NCBI GenBank assembly: GCA_963726775.1
Contig: CAVSDL010000001.1
Location: 1,240,001-1,304,000 of the forward strand
DNA length: 64,000 nucleotides
Origin: CAIWHR01 sp963726775
GTDB taxonomy: Bacteria; Pseudomonadota; Gammaproteobacteria; Burkholderiales; Casimicrobiaceae
Reading direction: 5' to 3'
The notes under the pieces were generated by a model. That model was given only the letters and a program-made list of their open reading frames with translations, was not told where the DNA came from and did no database searches. Numbering within the stretch: the stretch's first letter is position 1; the number at the start of each line of letters is the position of its first letter. A program made the translations under genes and the position numbers. Below are positions 53,393 to 62,702 of this stretch, in pieces.

Positions 53393-56329
53393 ATGCGTGG
53401 TCTTTTTTCTTGCCTCGTCCTCGCATTGATGTCTGGAGCGTCTGCGGCCGACGAGGGCCCGTTACGCCAATCCTACGTCGAAACAAAGGATCTCAAACTC
53501 GTCTATTACGATTTCCTTGAGTACCTCGTGCCGTACGCGGTGCGCACGTTCACCAACTCGCTCGCATGGCAGCGCCGGATGTTCGGCTGGGTGCCCTCCG
53601 AGCCCACTACCGTCCTGCTGCAGGACTTCGCCGACATCGGCAACGCCCATCAGTACTCTGCGCCGCGCAACAAGCTACTCTTCGACGTCGCGCCGATCTC
53701 CCACGCGTTCGAGACCTTCCCGGCCACCGAGCGCATGTACTTTCTTATGAACCACGAGACGGTCCACGTGGCGGCGGGCGACATGGCATCGGAAGACGAC
53801 CTGCGCTGGCGGCGCTTCTTCCTTGGCAAGGTCACCCCTCTAACGCAGAACCCCGAATCGCTGCTCTACAGCTACCTGACGGTCCCGCGCTTCAACACCC
53901 CGCGCTGGTGGAACGAGGGCGGAGCGGTGTTCCTCGAGACCTGGATGAACGGTGGGCTGGGCCGCGCGCAGGGCGGCTATGACGAGATGGTGTTCCGGAG
54001 CATGGTGCGTGACGACGCCCACTTTTACGACCCGCTGGGACTTGAGTCGCGCGCCATCCGCGTCAACTTCCAGTCGGGCGCGAATGCGTACCTCTACGGC
54101 ACGCGCTTTTTCACGTACCTCGCGTACGCCCATTCGCCAGAAAAGGTAATCGCCTGGATGAGGCGCGATGAGGGGAGCCGACGCAATTACGCCGACCAGT
54201 TTCAGCAGGTGTTCGGACTCCCACTCGAGAAAGCTTGGCAGGACTGGATGGTCTTCGAACGTGACTTCCAGCGGCGCAACCTCCAAGCCGTCCGCAAGTT
54301 CCCGATCACGCCGCAGCATGACCTGGCCGCAAGCCCGATCGGGTCGATATCGCGGATGTATTACGACGAACCCGCCGGCATGCTCTATGCCGCCTTTCGC
54401 TTTCCGGGCGTGGTCGATCACGTCGGCGCGCTGAACACGCGGGACGGTAGCGTCCGGCAGCTCGCCGACATCAAGCGCGCCGTGCTTTTCCGGGTCGCGT
54501 CGACGGCTTGGGACCCCGGCAGCGGGACGCTGTTCTTCACCAACGATAATCTTTCCTTCCGGGACCTGATGGCGGTGAACGTCAGGACCGGCGAGGAAAG
54601 AATGCTGCTCAAAGGTGCGCGCATCGGCGAGATCGTGTTCAACCCGGGCGACCGTTCGCTCCTGGGCATCCGGCATTGGGGCGGCGTGGCGACGCTGGTA
54701 CGCATCCCGTACCCGTATACGGAGTGGACCGTGGTGCACACTTTTCCATGGGAATACGTACCCTCCGATCTCGACATCTCGCCTGACGGGCGACTGCTGT
54801 CGGCATCGGTGAGCGAAGTCAATAACGACCAGTATGTGCGGGTATGGGAGATCGACAAGATCTTGGCCGGAAGCATGAAACCGATCTCCGAGTTCCGCTT
54901 CGGGCAGTCCGTCCCCGAGAGTTTCGTGTTTTCCCGCGACGGGCGTTATCTTTACGGCAGCAGCTACTACACGGGCGTGTCCAACATCTTCCGCTACGAG
55001 GTCGCGACCGGCGCGATCGAGGCGGTGTCCAACGCGGAAACTGGCTTCTTCCGTCCTGTGCCGCTCGCCGACGGGCTGCTGCTGGTGATGGCCTACACCG
55101 CCGATGGATTCATTCCTGCAACGATCGAGCCGCGACCGCTCCAAGACGTCGGCGCGATCACCTTCCTCGGCGCTGAGGTTGCCGCGAAATTCCCCGTGGT
55201 CAAGGCGTGGCAGGTACCGCCGGCCGATACTGTCGATTACGACAATGTGGTCATCGGCAAGGGACCGTACATGCCGCTGCGCAGCGTCGCCCTTGATAAC
55301 GCTTACCCGGTGTTGCAGGGCTACAAGAACTATGTCGGGATCGGCTATCAAGCCAATTTCGCGGATCCGCTCTCTTACGCATATCTGGGCATTACCGCCG
55401 CGTACACCCCGGATAGCAATCTGCCCAGCGATCAGAAGGGCCACGTGGAGATAACCGGCGCATACCTCGGCTGGCGGGCCGCCCTGTCGTGGAATCGCTC
55501 GGATTTCTACGACCTGTTCGGCCCCACCAAGCGCAGCCGCAAGGGCTACGCAGCCAAGGTGGGCTACACCGATTGGCTCATTTACGACGAGCCGAAGACG
55601 CTGAACCTTACCTACGATCTCGCCTACTACGACCAGATCGACACGCTGCCGGGCGCCCAGAACGTTTCCACGAACTTCACCCGGCTCCTCACCGCCGAGG
55701 TCGGGATCCATTCGACGGACGTGCAGCAATCGATCGGTGCCGTCGATGGCGAGAAGGGCCTGACGTGGGCAACGGTACTTACTGCAAACGTCGTGAACGG
55801 TCAGACCATCCCGCAGGTCCGCGCCAGCTTCGACTTCGGCCTGCCACTCCCAATTCCGCACTCGTCTGTCTGGCTTCGCACCGCTGCCGGCGCCGCCAGC
55901 GGCAATCGCAACAACACCGTCGCGAATTTCTACTTCGGCGGCTTCGGCAACAACTACGTCGATGCTAGAGCGGTGCAGCGCTACCGCGAGTACGAGTCAC
56001 TGGCGGGTTTCGGGATCGACGCGGTCAGCGGCCTCAGCTTCGTGCGCGAATTGGTCGAATGGAACGTTCCGCCTATCGTCTTCGAGTCAGTCGGCACGCC
56101 GGCTCTCCACCTCGCCTGGCTTCGGCCCGCGATCTTCGCCACGGCTCTGTGGACGGATCCGACGCACTCCTCGCTGCGCAAGGACTACGAAAATGTCGGA
56201 GCACAGACCGACTTGCGTTTCAGCGTCCTGCATTGGTATGACATGACATTGTCGTTGGGCTACGCGGTCGGGTTCCAAGGCGGTAGGCGTGCCGGCACAG
56301 AATGGATGCTCTCGCTCAAGATCATGTAG
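53393..56329 (+). CDS. Exported HExxH peptidase / beta-propeller / beta-barrel protein
   Basis: This 978-residue protein begins with a signal peptide (cleavage near ASA-A, residue 18). Part one (to about residue 310) contains the zinc motif HETVH (121-125) and a downstream NEGGAVF (Glu175), a gluzincin-like arrangement. Part two (about 315-630) has repeated WD40/TolB-like strands (PDGRLL, SRDGRYLYG). Part three (about 640-978) is rich in alternating strands and aromatics, as in outer-membrane barrels. A ribosome-binding site AGGGGG precedes the ATG. I know no named protein with this combination. Outer-membrane location is inferred. Confidence 0.85.
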   Translation: MRGLFSCLVLALMSGASAADEGPLRQSYVETKDLKLVYYDFLEYLVPYAVRTFTNSLAWQRRMFGWVPSEPTTVLLQDFADIGNAHQYSAPRNKLLFDVAPISHAFETFPATERMYFLMNHETVHVAAGDMASEDDLRWRRFFLGKVTPLTQNPESLLYSYLTVPRFNTPRWWNEGGAVFLETWMNGGLGRAQGGYDEMVFRSMVRDDAHFYDPLGLESRAIRVNFQSGANAYLYGTRFFTYLAYAHSPEKVIAWMRRDEGSRRNYADQFQQVFGLPLEKAWQDWMVFERDFQRRNLQAVRKFPITPQHDLAASPIGSISRMYYDEPAGMLYAAFRFPGVVDHVGALNTRDGSVRQLADIKRAVLFRVASTAWDPGSGTLFFTNDNLSFRDLMAVNVRTGEERMLLKGARIGEIVFNPGDRSLLGIRHWGGVATLVRIPYPYTEWTVVHTFPWEYVPSDLDISPDGRLLSASVSEVNNDQYVRVWEIDKILAGSMKPISEFRFGQSVPESFVFSRDGRYLYGSSYYTGVSNIFRYEVATGAIEAVSNAETGFFRPVPLADGLLLVMAYTADGFIPATIEPRPLQDVGAITFLGAEVAAKFPVVKAWQVPPADTVDYDNVVIGKGPYMPLRSVALDNAYPVLQGYKNYVGIGYQANFADPLSYAYLGITAAYTPDSNLPSDQKGHVEITGAYLGWRAALSWNRSDFYDLFGPTKRSRKGYAAKVGYTDWLIYDEPKTLNLTYDLAYYDQIDTLPGAQNVSTNFTRLLTAEVGIHSTDVQQSIGAVDGEKGLTWATVLTANVVNGQTIPQVRASFDFGLPLPIPHSSVWLRTAAGAASGNRNNTVANFYFGGFGNNYVDARAVQRYREYESLAGFGIDAVSGLSFVRELVEWNVPPIVFESVGTPALHLAWLRPAIFATALWTDPTHSSLRKDYENVGAQTDLRFSVLHWYDMTLSLGYAVGFQGGRRAGTEWMLSLKIM

Positions 56330-56346
56330 CGTGACGGCCGGAAGCC

Positions 56347-57360
56347 ATGTTGTCCGACTTCCTGCCCCACGCGCTGGTATGCCTGCTGCCGGTGCTCGCG
56401 TTTCTCGCGACGCTCCTCTACCTCGACAGTTACAAACTGGTCAAGCTGCGCGCGGTCATCGCGGTTGTGGCGTGCGGCGCAGTGGCCGCAGGATCGAGCT
56501 ACCTGGCGAACGCCCTGGTGCTCGATCTGGTCAGGATCGACCTCGGGCACTTCTCGCGTTACATCGCGCCGATCACCGAGGAGATGCTGAAGGGCCTCGT
56601 GATCGTCGCGATGATCCACACGCATCGCATAGGCTTCCTGGTGGATGCGGCAATCTTCGGCTTTGCCGTCGGCACCGGATTCTCGATGGTCGAGAACGTC
56701 TATTTTCTTCGGCTTGTTCCTGATGCCGGCATGGGAACATGGATCGTTCGCGGACTGGGCACCGCGATAATGCATGGGGGCGCCACCGCAATATTCGCGG
56801 TCATGGGTCTCGCGATGCTGGAGCGGGCGAAGCAGGCGATCCTCACGGACCTGCTTCCCGGTTTTGCGCTCGCTGTTCTGCTTCACTCGGGGTACAACCA
56901 CCTGTCGCATGAGCCAACTGTCGCCACGCTCGCTATTCTCCTGGTGTTGCCACCCCTGCTGATGGCAGTGTTCCATCGCAGCGAAAAGGCCGTCGGCGAC
57001 TGGCTCGGACAGGGCTTCGATGCCGACACCGTAATGCTCGAGCTGATCAACTCCGGACGCCTGTCCGATTCACCCGTCGGCAAGTACCTGCACACGATGA
57101 AGAGCAGGTTCCACGGCCCGGTGGTCGCGGATCTGCTCTGCTATCTGCGGCTGTACACGGAACTCGCCCTGCGTGCGAAAGGCATCCTGCTGATGAGCGA
57201 GAGCGGCTTCGAGGTGCCCGTCGACGAGGCGACCAGAGAAAAATTTGCCGAGATGCGCTACCTGGAGGCGAGCATCGGCAAGACGGGGCTGCTCGCCATC
57301 CATCCGATGTTTCGCATGAGTCACAAGGACCTGTGGCAGCTCAACATGTTGGAGGAGTGA
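56347..57360 (+). CDS. prsW: PrsW-family intramembrane metalloprotease
   Basis: This 337-residue membrane protein has about eight hydrophobic helices in the first 220 residues and a soluble C-terminal extension of about 115 residues. The protease motifs of PrsW are present: EEMLK in PITEEMLKG, GFSMVENVYF, a histidine in MHGGATAIF and a second in LLHSGYNH. In Bacillus subtilis PrsW performs site-1 cleavage of the anti-sigma factor RsiW. The gene lies 17 bases after the peptidase/barrel gene, so they are probably cotranscribed. The nearby sigma and anti-sigma genes make its target an obvious candidate (inference). Confidence 0.88.
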   Translation: MLSDFLPHALVCLLPVLAFLATLLYLDSYKLVKLRAVIAVVACGAVAAGSSYLANALVLDLVRIDLGHFSRYIAPITEEMLKGLVIVAMIHTHRIGFLVDAAIFGFAVGTGFSMVENVYFLRLVPDAGMGTWIVRGLGTAIMHGGATAIFAVMGLAMLERAKQAILTDLLPGFALAVLLHSGYNHLSHEPTVATLAILLVLPPLLMAVFHRSEKAVGDWLGQGFDADTVMLELINSGRLSDSPVGKYLHTMKSRFHGPVVADLLCYLRLYTELALRAKGILLMSESGFEVPVDEATREKFAEMRYLEASIGKTGLLAIHPMFRMSHKDLWQLNMLEE

Positions 57361-57594
57361 TCCCACCTGTCGGGAACCGCCAAAACGCGAGCTGCCCGCG
57401 CTATCCACATCGCGCATGGGCGAAGGCTCGACGGTGCCACGTGTTGCCGTCCCCGGACCCGCCACGGCTTGTCCAGGGGTAAGAATTGCGCCAAATCTTT
57501 TGGTGGCCTTCGGATATCTGCACCGCGGTGGCCAATCGCCGGTGCTTCAACTAGAATCGCATTCCGGCTTCACTCGCATCGAAGCGAAAACCGC

Positions 57595-58062
57595 GTGCGC
57601 TACTGGCTGCTCAAATCCGAGCCCGACGAATTCTCGATCGACGATCTCGCCGCGGCGAACGAGCGGACGACGGCGTGGTTCGGCGTTCGCAATTACCAGG
57701 CACGCAATTTCATGCGCGACCAGATGCGTCTCGGCGACCGCGCCTTTTTCTACCATTCGAGCTGTCCCGAGCCGGGTATCGCCGGTATCGTCCTGATCTC
57801 CGCGCCGGCTTATCCCGACGCAACGCAGTTCGACCGCAAGAGCGCGTACTATGATCCGAAGGCGCTGCCGGATGCGCCGCGCTGGGTGAGCGTCGACGTT
57901 ACGCTGATCGCCAAGTCCCGCTACCTCGGGCTCCCCGAGCTCCGCGCGCATCCGGAGCTCTCGCGAATGCGCATCCTGCAGCGCGGCAACCGGCTTTCGG
58001 TCACTCCCGTCGATCCTGGCGAGTGGTCGTTCATCGGCAAGCTGATGAAACGGAAGGCGTAA
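57595..58062 (+). CDS. EVE-domain protein
   Basis: This 155-residue single EVE domain (PUA-like fold) binds modified nucleotides in related proteins. The start MRYWLLKSEPDEFSIDDL and the block TAWFGVRNYQARNFMRDQM are diagnostic. The GTG at 57595 is chosen because it gives exactly the family start; earlier in-frame codons give non-conserved sequence. Its role is unknown; relatives are linked to modified DNA or RNA. In relatives it often lies close to the 6S RNA, which supports the idea that 49-57 kb was inserted between them. Confidence 0.9.
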   Translation: MRYWLLKSEPDEFSIDDLAAANERTTAWFGVRNYQARNFMRDQMRLGDRAFFYHSSCPEPGIAGIVLISAPAYPDATQFDRKSAYYDPKALPDAPRWVSVDVTLIAKSRYLGLPELRAHPELSRMRILQRGNRLSVTPVDPGEWSFIGKLMKRKA

Positions 58063-58070
58063 GCCAGTCG

Positions 58071-58886
58071 ATGGATGTGTCGCTGGTCGCTGCGTTCGTG
58101 CTGCTGGGCGCGATCGTCGGCTTCCTCGCCGGCCTGCTCGGGATCGGCGGCGGCATGACGATGGTGCCGCTGCTCACCATCATCTTTACGCGCGAGGGTT
58201 TCCCGCAGGAGCACGTCGTGCACATCGCGCTGGCTACGGCGACGGCAACGATCTTGTTCACATCCGTTTCGTCGATGCGCGAACACCAGCGGCACGGCGC
58301 CATCCGGTGGCCGGTCGTCGCGGGCATGGCGCCCGGCATCGTCGTCGGTTCGCTGGCGGGACCGCTGATCGTGGGCGGAATGTCGACGGCCGCCCTGTCG
58401 GTCTTCTTCGGTGCGTTCGTCGCCGTGGCCGCGACTCAGATGCTGCTCGACCGAAAGCCGAAAGCCACGCGCGAATTGCCGGGGAAAACGGGCCTCTTTG
58501 CCGTGGGCGGCGGCATCGGCGCCATATCGAGCATGGTCGGCGGCGGCGGTGCGTTCATGTCCGTTCCCTTCATGACGGCCTGCAATGTGAACATGCGCCA
58601 TTGTGTCGCGACCTCGGCAGCTCTGGGATTGCCGATCGCCATTGCGGGAACCGTCGGATACGTCCTCGCCGGCTTGCGCCAGACCGGCATGCCACCGCAT
58701 TCGGTCGGCTACATCTACGTGCCCGCGCTGCTGGCGATCGTCGCCGCCAGCGTTCTCGCGGCACCGGCCGGCGCGAGGGCCGCGCATCGGTGGCCGGTAA
58801 GGCGGCTCAAGCGGGTATTCGCCGTCCTCCTGTATGTCCTGGCGGCCTACATGTTGTGGAAAGCGCTTCAGACGTGGCGGCGTTGA
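58071..58886 (+). CDS. Sulfite exporter TauE/SafE family protein
   Basis: This 271-residue integral membrane protein has about eight helices in two TauE repeats, each opening with a glycine-rich block (GLLGIGGGMTMVPLL and SSMVGGGGAFMSVPF). Members move sulfite, sulfoacetate or other organic anions. The ATG at 58071 follows the EVE stop by eight bases. Its 3' end overlaps the end of the convergent matB-like gene by 19 bases. The substrate is unknown. Confidence 0.9.
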   Translation: MDVSLVAAFVLLGAIVGFLAGLLGIGGGMTMVPLLTIIFTREGFPQEHVVHIALATATATILFTSVSSMREHQRHGAIRWPVVAGMAPGIVVGSLAGPLIVGGMSTAALSVFFGAFVAVAATQMLLDRKPKATRELPGKTGLFAVGGGIGAISSMVGGGGAFMSVPFMTACNVNMRHCVATSAALGLPIAIAGTVGYVLAGLRQTGMPPHSVGYIYVPALLAIVAASVLAAPAGARAAHRWPVRRLKRVFAVLLYVLAAYMLWKALQTWRR

Positions 58887-60388
58887 GTCTTGGGTGTTTG
58901 CGGGTACCGTTCGCGCAGCAAAGACTTCTGGACCTTGCCCATCGCGTTGCGCGGCAGCTCGTCGACGAAATGCACGTGCTTCGGCACCTTGAAGCTGGCG
59001 ATCTCGGCCTTCAGCGCGGCGATCACGCCCGTTTCGGTCAACGCGTGCCCGGATCGCGCGACGACAATGGCCGTGACCGCCTCGCCGAAGTCGGCGTCGG
59101 GCACGCCGATGACGGCTGATTCGACGACACCGGGCAGCGCGTCAATCTTTTCCTCGATTTCCTTCGGGTAGACGTTGAGGCCGCCGGTGATGATCAGATC
59201 CTTGGCGCGCCCGACGATTCGCACATAGCCGTTCGGCAGGATTTCGCCGACGTCTCCGGTGCGGAAAAAGCCGTCGGCGGTGAATTCCTCGCGCGTCTTC
59301 TCCGGCATGCGCCAGTAACCGGCGAAGACATTGGGTCCTTTGACCTCGATGCCTCCGATCTCGCCGGCAGTGCATGCCTTCCCTTCACCGTTGACAATGC
59401 GCACCGACACGCCCGGCAGCGCGGGGCCTACCGTCCCCGCAACCCGCTCTCCGGCGAGAGGGTTCGACGTGTTCATTCCGGTCTCGGACATCCCGTAGCG
59501 CTCGAGGATCGTGAAACCGGTGCGCTGCCGGAATTCACTGAAGGTTTCCGGCAGGAGCGGCGCCGAGCCCGAGACGAAGAGCCGCATGGACCGGCAATCG
59601 TTTGCGCCGAACGCCGGGTCGGCGAGCAGCCGCGTGTAGAACGTCGGCACCCCCATCATCACGGTCGCGCGCGGCAGTTGCGCGCGGACCTCTCGCGGAT
59701 CGAATTTCGCCAGCCACAGCAGCCGGCTCCCCGAAAGCAGCGCGCAATGGACGGCGACGAACAGTCCGTGGACGTGGAAGATCGGCAGCGCGTGCAGCAA
59801 GACGTCGCCGCGGGTGAATCCCCAGCGATCGACCAGCGCCAACGCGTTGCTGCCGAGGTTGCGGTGCGTCAGCATCGCGCCCTTCGCGCGGCCGGTCGTT
59901 CCCGACGTGTAGATGATCGCGGCAAGGTCGTCCGGCTCCGACGCGACGATGTCGAAGGTCTCGGCGTTGCCGGCCGTTTGATCCAGCAGAGTGCCGCGGC
60001 CGTCGGCCAGCGTCAGCACAATGGCCTCCGGGCGCAGCGACGAGACCATCGCCGCGCCGTCAGGGCGACAGACGACGACGCGCGGCTGCGCATCGCCAAA
60101 GAAGTAGGCGAGCTCGCCTTTCTGGTATCCGGTATTAAGCGGGAGAAAGACCAGGCCGGCGCGCAGGCAGGCGAGATAGAGCGCCAGCGCCTCCCAGCAC
60201 TTGTCGACCTGGACCGCGACGCGATCTCCAACGCCGCAGCCGGCATCGACGAGCGCGCGCGCGATGCGCGCCGACGTTGCGTCCAGGTCGGCGTAGTGAA
60301 TGACCGGTCCGCCCGGAATGAGGATGCAGGGCTCCCCGGCCCGGTCGGCAAAATGGTCGCGCAGCAGCGCGTAAAGGTTGGCGTTCAT
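58868..60388 (-). CDS. matB: Malonyl-CoA synthetase-like acyl-CoA ligase
   Basis: This 506-residue adenylate-forming enzyme resembles MatB, which makes malonyl-CoA from malonate. The P-loop is YTSGTTGRAKGA, motif II is RYGMSETGM, and the C-terminal hinge reads GFFRTGDVGEI, with the catalytic lysine in GKVQKSLL. The N-terminal LYLACLRAGLVFLPLNTGYQ is MatB-typical. Oxalyl-CoA synthetases are close relatives, and the neighbouring CoA-transferase suggests that oxalate or another short dicarboxylate is possible. Confidence 0.82.
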   Translation of the reverse strand: MNANLYALLRDHFADRAGEPCILIPGGPVIHYADLDATSARIARALVDAGCGVGDRVAVQVDKCWEALALYLACLRAGLVFLPLNTGYQKGELAYFFGDAQPRVVVCRPDGAAMVSSLRPEAIVLTLADGRGTLLDQTAGNAETFDIVASEPDDLAAIIYTSGTTGRAKGAMLTHRNLGSNALALVDRWGFTRGDVLLHALPIFHVHGLFVAVHCALLSGSRLLWLAKFDPREVRAQLPRATVMMGVPTFYTRLLADPAFGANDCRSMRLFVSGSAPLLPETFSEFRQRTGFTILERYGMSETGMNTSNPLAGERVAGTVGPALPGVSVRIVNGEGKACTAGEIGGIEVKGPNVFAGYWRMPEKTREEFTADGFFRTGDVGEILPNGYVRIVGRAKDLIITGGLNVYPKEIEEKIDALPGVVESAVIGVPDADFGEAVTAIVVARSGHALTETGVIAALKAEIASFKVPKHVHFVDELPRNAMGKVQKSLLRERYPQTPKTQRRHV

Positions 60389-60514
60389 GCGCAGGCGTGA
60401 CGCCGATCGCGCCGTCGCGCGCGACCGTCGAAATGACAGCTCATGGTACGGCGTGCAGCAGGCGGTGCGCCGGCGGCCGGGTGACCGATCACGCCGACGG
60501 AGAGTTGGCCTTCG

Positions 60515-62644
60515 TCAGATCAGGCCGGCGCCGCGGGCCCACTGGTACTTGGCGCCAAGGACGGCGACCGGCATCTCGGTGGAATACGGGTAGGCGGGGA
60601 TGCCGTGCGCAAACAGGTACTCCGCGGCCTCCTCCACCTGCACGTCGCCTGCGAGCGACGCGACGATCGGTTTCTCGATCCCCTTGGCCTTCATCTCTGC
60701 GACGACCTCGGACACGAGCTTTGCGAAAACCATCGGCGGGGTGACGATCGTGTGCCAATACCCGAGGATGAGCGCGTGAATGCGCGGATCCTCGAGGCCC
60801 AGCCGGATCGTGTTCTGGTAAGTTTTCGGGGGTTCGCCGCCCGTGATGTCGACCGGATTGCCGGCGGCTCCGAACGGCGGGATGAACTTCCGGAACGCCG
60901 CATCGAGATCGGGGGGCATGGCCATCAGCGACAGCTTGTTGTCGACGCAGGCATCCGAGAGCAGCACGCCCGAGCCGCCCGCTCCGGTGATGATGATGAC
61001 GTTCTCCCCCTTGGGGGTGGGCAGCACGGGGATGCCGCGCGCGAACTCCAGAAGATCGCGCAGCGACCGCGCACGGATCACACCGGATTGCTTCAGCACG
61101 TCCTCGTAGATCTTGTCGTTGCCCGCGAGCGCGCCGGTATGCGAGCTCGCCGCGCGCGCGCCGAGGCTCGTGCGGCCGGCCTTCAGCATCACCACCGGCT
61201 TCTTCTTCGACACGCGTTTCGCGACCTCGGCGAACGACCGGCCGTCCTTCAGGTCCTCGCAGTGCTGGGCGATGATCTGGGTATTGTCGTCCTGCTCGAA
61301 GAACGTGAGCAGGTCGTCCTCGTCGATGTCCGACTTGTTGCCGAGCCCGACGATCGCCGAGACGCCCATCTTCGCCGAGCGTGAAAAGCCGATGATCGCC
61401 ATGCCGATGCCGCCCGACTGCGACGACAGCGCGGCCTTGCCCTTGACGTCGTAAGCGGTGCAGAACGTCGCGCAGAGGTTCTTGTGCGTGTAGTAGAAGC
61501 CGTAGATATTCGGCCCCATCAGCCGCACGTCGTACTTGCGCGCGATGGCGACCAGTTCCTGCTGTCCCGCCAGGTTGCCCGTCTCGGCAAAGCCTGAGGG
61601 GATGAGCACCGCGCCGGGAATCTTCTTTTCGCCGACCTCGATCAGCGCCTGCGCGCAGAATTTGGCGGGAATCGCGAATACGGCGACATCGATGGCCCCG
61701 GGAACGTCCTTGACGCTCTTGTACGCCTTCTTCCCCATGATTTCGCCAGCCGTGGGGTTGATCGGGTAGATCGCTCCCTGATAGCCGCCGTTGATCAGGT
61801 TCTTCATCACCGAGTTGCCGATCTTGCCTTCCTCGGAGGATGCTCCGATCACCGCCACGGCATCGGGCTTCATGATGCGGTTCATTTGCCGGACGATCGT
61901 TTCCTGGCTCGGCCGGTAGCGCGCGGCCACAGGCGTGAAATCGACGACGATGCGCACGTCCGCGGCGGTTGCGCCGGTCTTGGTCGCGAACACCGGATTC
62001 AGGTCCATCTCGACGATTTCGGGAAAGTCCGAGACGAGCTGGGAGACGTTGACGATCATTGCCGCGAGCGCGTCGCGATTCGCCGGGTCCGCGCCGCGCA
62101 CACCCTTCAGAATTTCGGCGGCGGCGATGCCGTCAAGCATGGACAGCGCATCGTCGCGCGTCGCGGGGGCGAGACGAAAGGTGATGTCCTTCAGCACTTC
62201 GACGAGGATGCCGCCCAGCCCGAACGCGACCAGCTTGCCGAATGCGGGATCGGTCACCGCGCCGATGATGACTTCCTGGCCGCCAGGGAGCATCTGCTGC
62301 ACCTGCACGCCGAGCAATGTCGCCTTGGCGTTGTACTTCGCGGCGTTCGCCATGATCGTCGCGTAGCCCTTTTCGGCCTCCGCGGCACTTTTCACGCCGA
62401 CGAGCACGCCGCCCGCCTCCGTCTTGTGCAGGATTTCCGGGGACACGATCTTCAGCACGACCGGAAAGCCCATCGCAGCCGCGATCCGCGCCGCCTCGGC
62501 GGCCGAGGTCGCCACGCCTTCCTTTGGCACCGCAATGCCGTAGGCGTCGCACACGAGCTTGCCCTCGGGCGCGGTCAGCGACGTGCGTCCTTCGGCTCTT
62601 ACCTGGTCCAGAATGCGCCGAACTTCCTTGTTGTTGCTCGCCAT
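60515..62644 (-). CDS. ADP-forming-type acyl-CoA ligase, beta-alpha fused
   Basis: This 709-residue protein fuses an N-terminal ATP-grasp domain (about residues 1-230) to a CoA-binding domain (about 255-380, VAVIGASSEEGKIGN) and succinyl-CoA-ligase-like domains. The likely phosphohistidine region reads SSHTGALAG. The order ATP-grasp first is the reverse of the classic alpha-beta acetyl-CoA synthetases. Members interconvert an acyl-CoA and its acid with ATP formation. It lies 58 bases downstream of frc. The substrate is unknown. Confidence 0.9.
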   Translation of the reverse strand: MASNNKEVRRILDQVRAEGRTSLTAPEGKLVCDAYGIAVPKEGVATSAAEAARIAAAMGFPVVLKIVSPEILHKTEAGGVLVGVKSAAEAEKGYATIMANAAKYNAKATLLGVQVQQMLPGGQEVIIGAVTDPAFGKLVAFGLGGILVEVLKDITFRLAPATRDDALSMLDGIAAAEILKGVRGADPANRDALAAMIVNVSQLVSDFPEIVEMDLNPVFATKTGATAADVRIVVDFTPVAARYRPSQETIVRQMNRIMKPDAVAVIGASSEEGKIGNSVMKNLINGGYQGAIYPINPTAGEIMGKKAYKSVKDVPGAIDVAVFAIPAKFCAQALIEVGEKKIPGAVLIPSGFAETGNLAGQQELVAIARKYDVRLMGPNIYGFYYTHKNLCATFCTAYDVKGKAALSSQSGGIGMAIIGFSRSAKMGVSAIVGLGNKSDIDEDDLLTFFEQDDNTQIIAQHCEDLKDGRSFAEVAKRVSKKKPVVMLKAGRTSLGARAASSHTGALAGNDKIYEDVLKQSGVIRARSLRDLLEFARGIPVLPTPKGENVIIITGAGGSGVLLSDACVDNKLSLMAMPPDLDAAFRKFIPPFGAAGNPVDITGGEPPKTYQNTIRLGLEDPRIHALILGYWHTIVTPPMVFAKLVSEVVAEMKAKGIEKPIVASLAGDVQVEEAAEYLFAHGIPAYPYSTEMPVAVLGAKYQWARGAGLI

Positions 62645-62702
62645 CTTGTTCCCCTGAATATCGATACGCGGAACGCGTTCGTGCAGTGCGGATTGCCCGC
62701 GG

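Noticed and set aside
53840..55861. 673-residue frame antisense to the peptidase/barrel gene
   Set aside because: Shadow-frame composition, no start signal, and the sense gene has a signal peptide and zinc motif.
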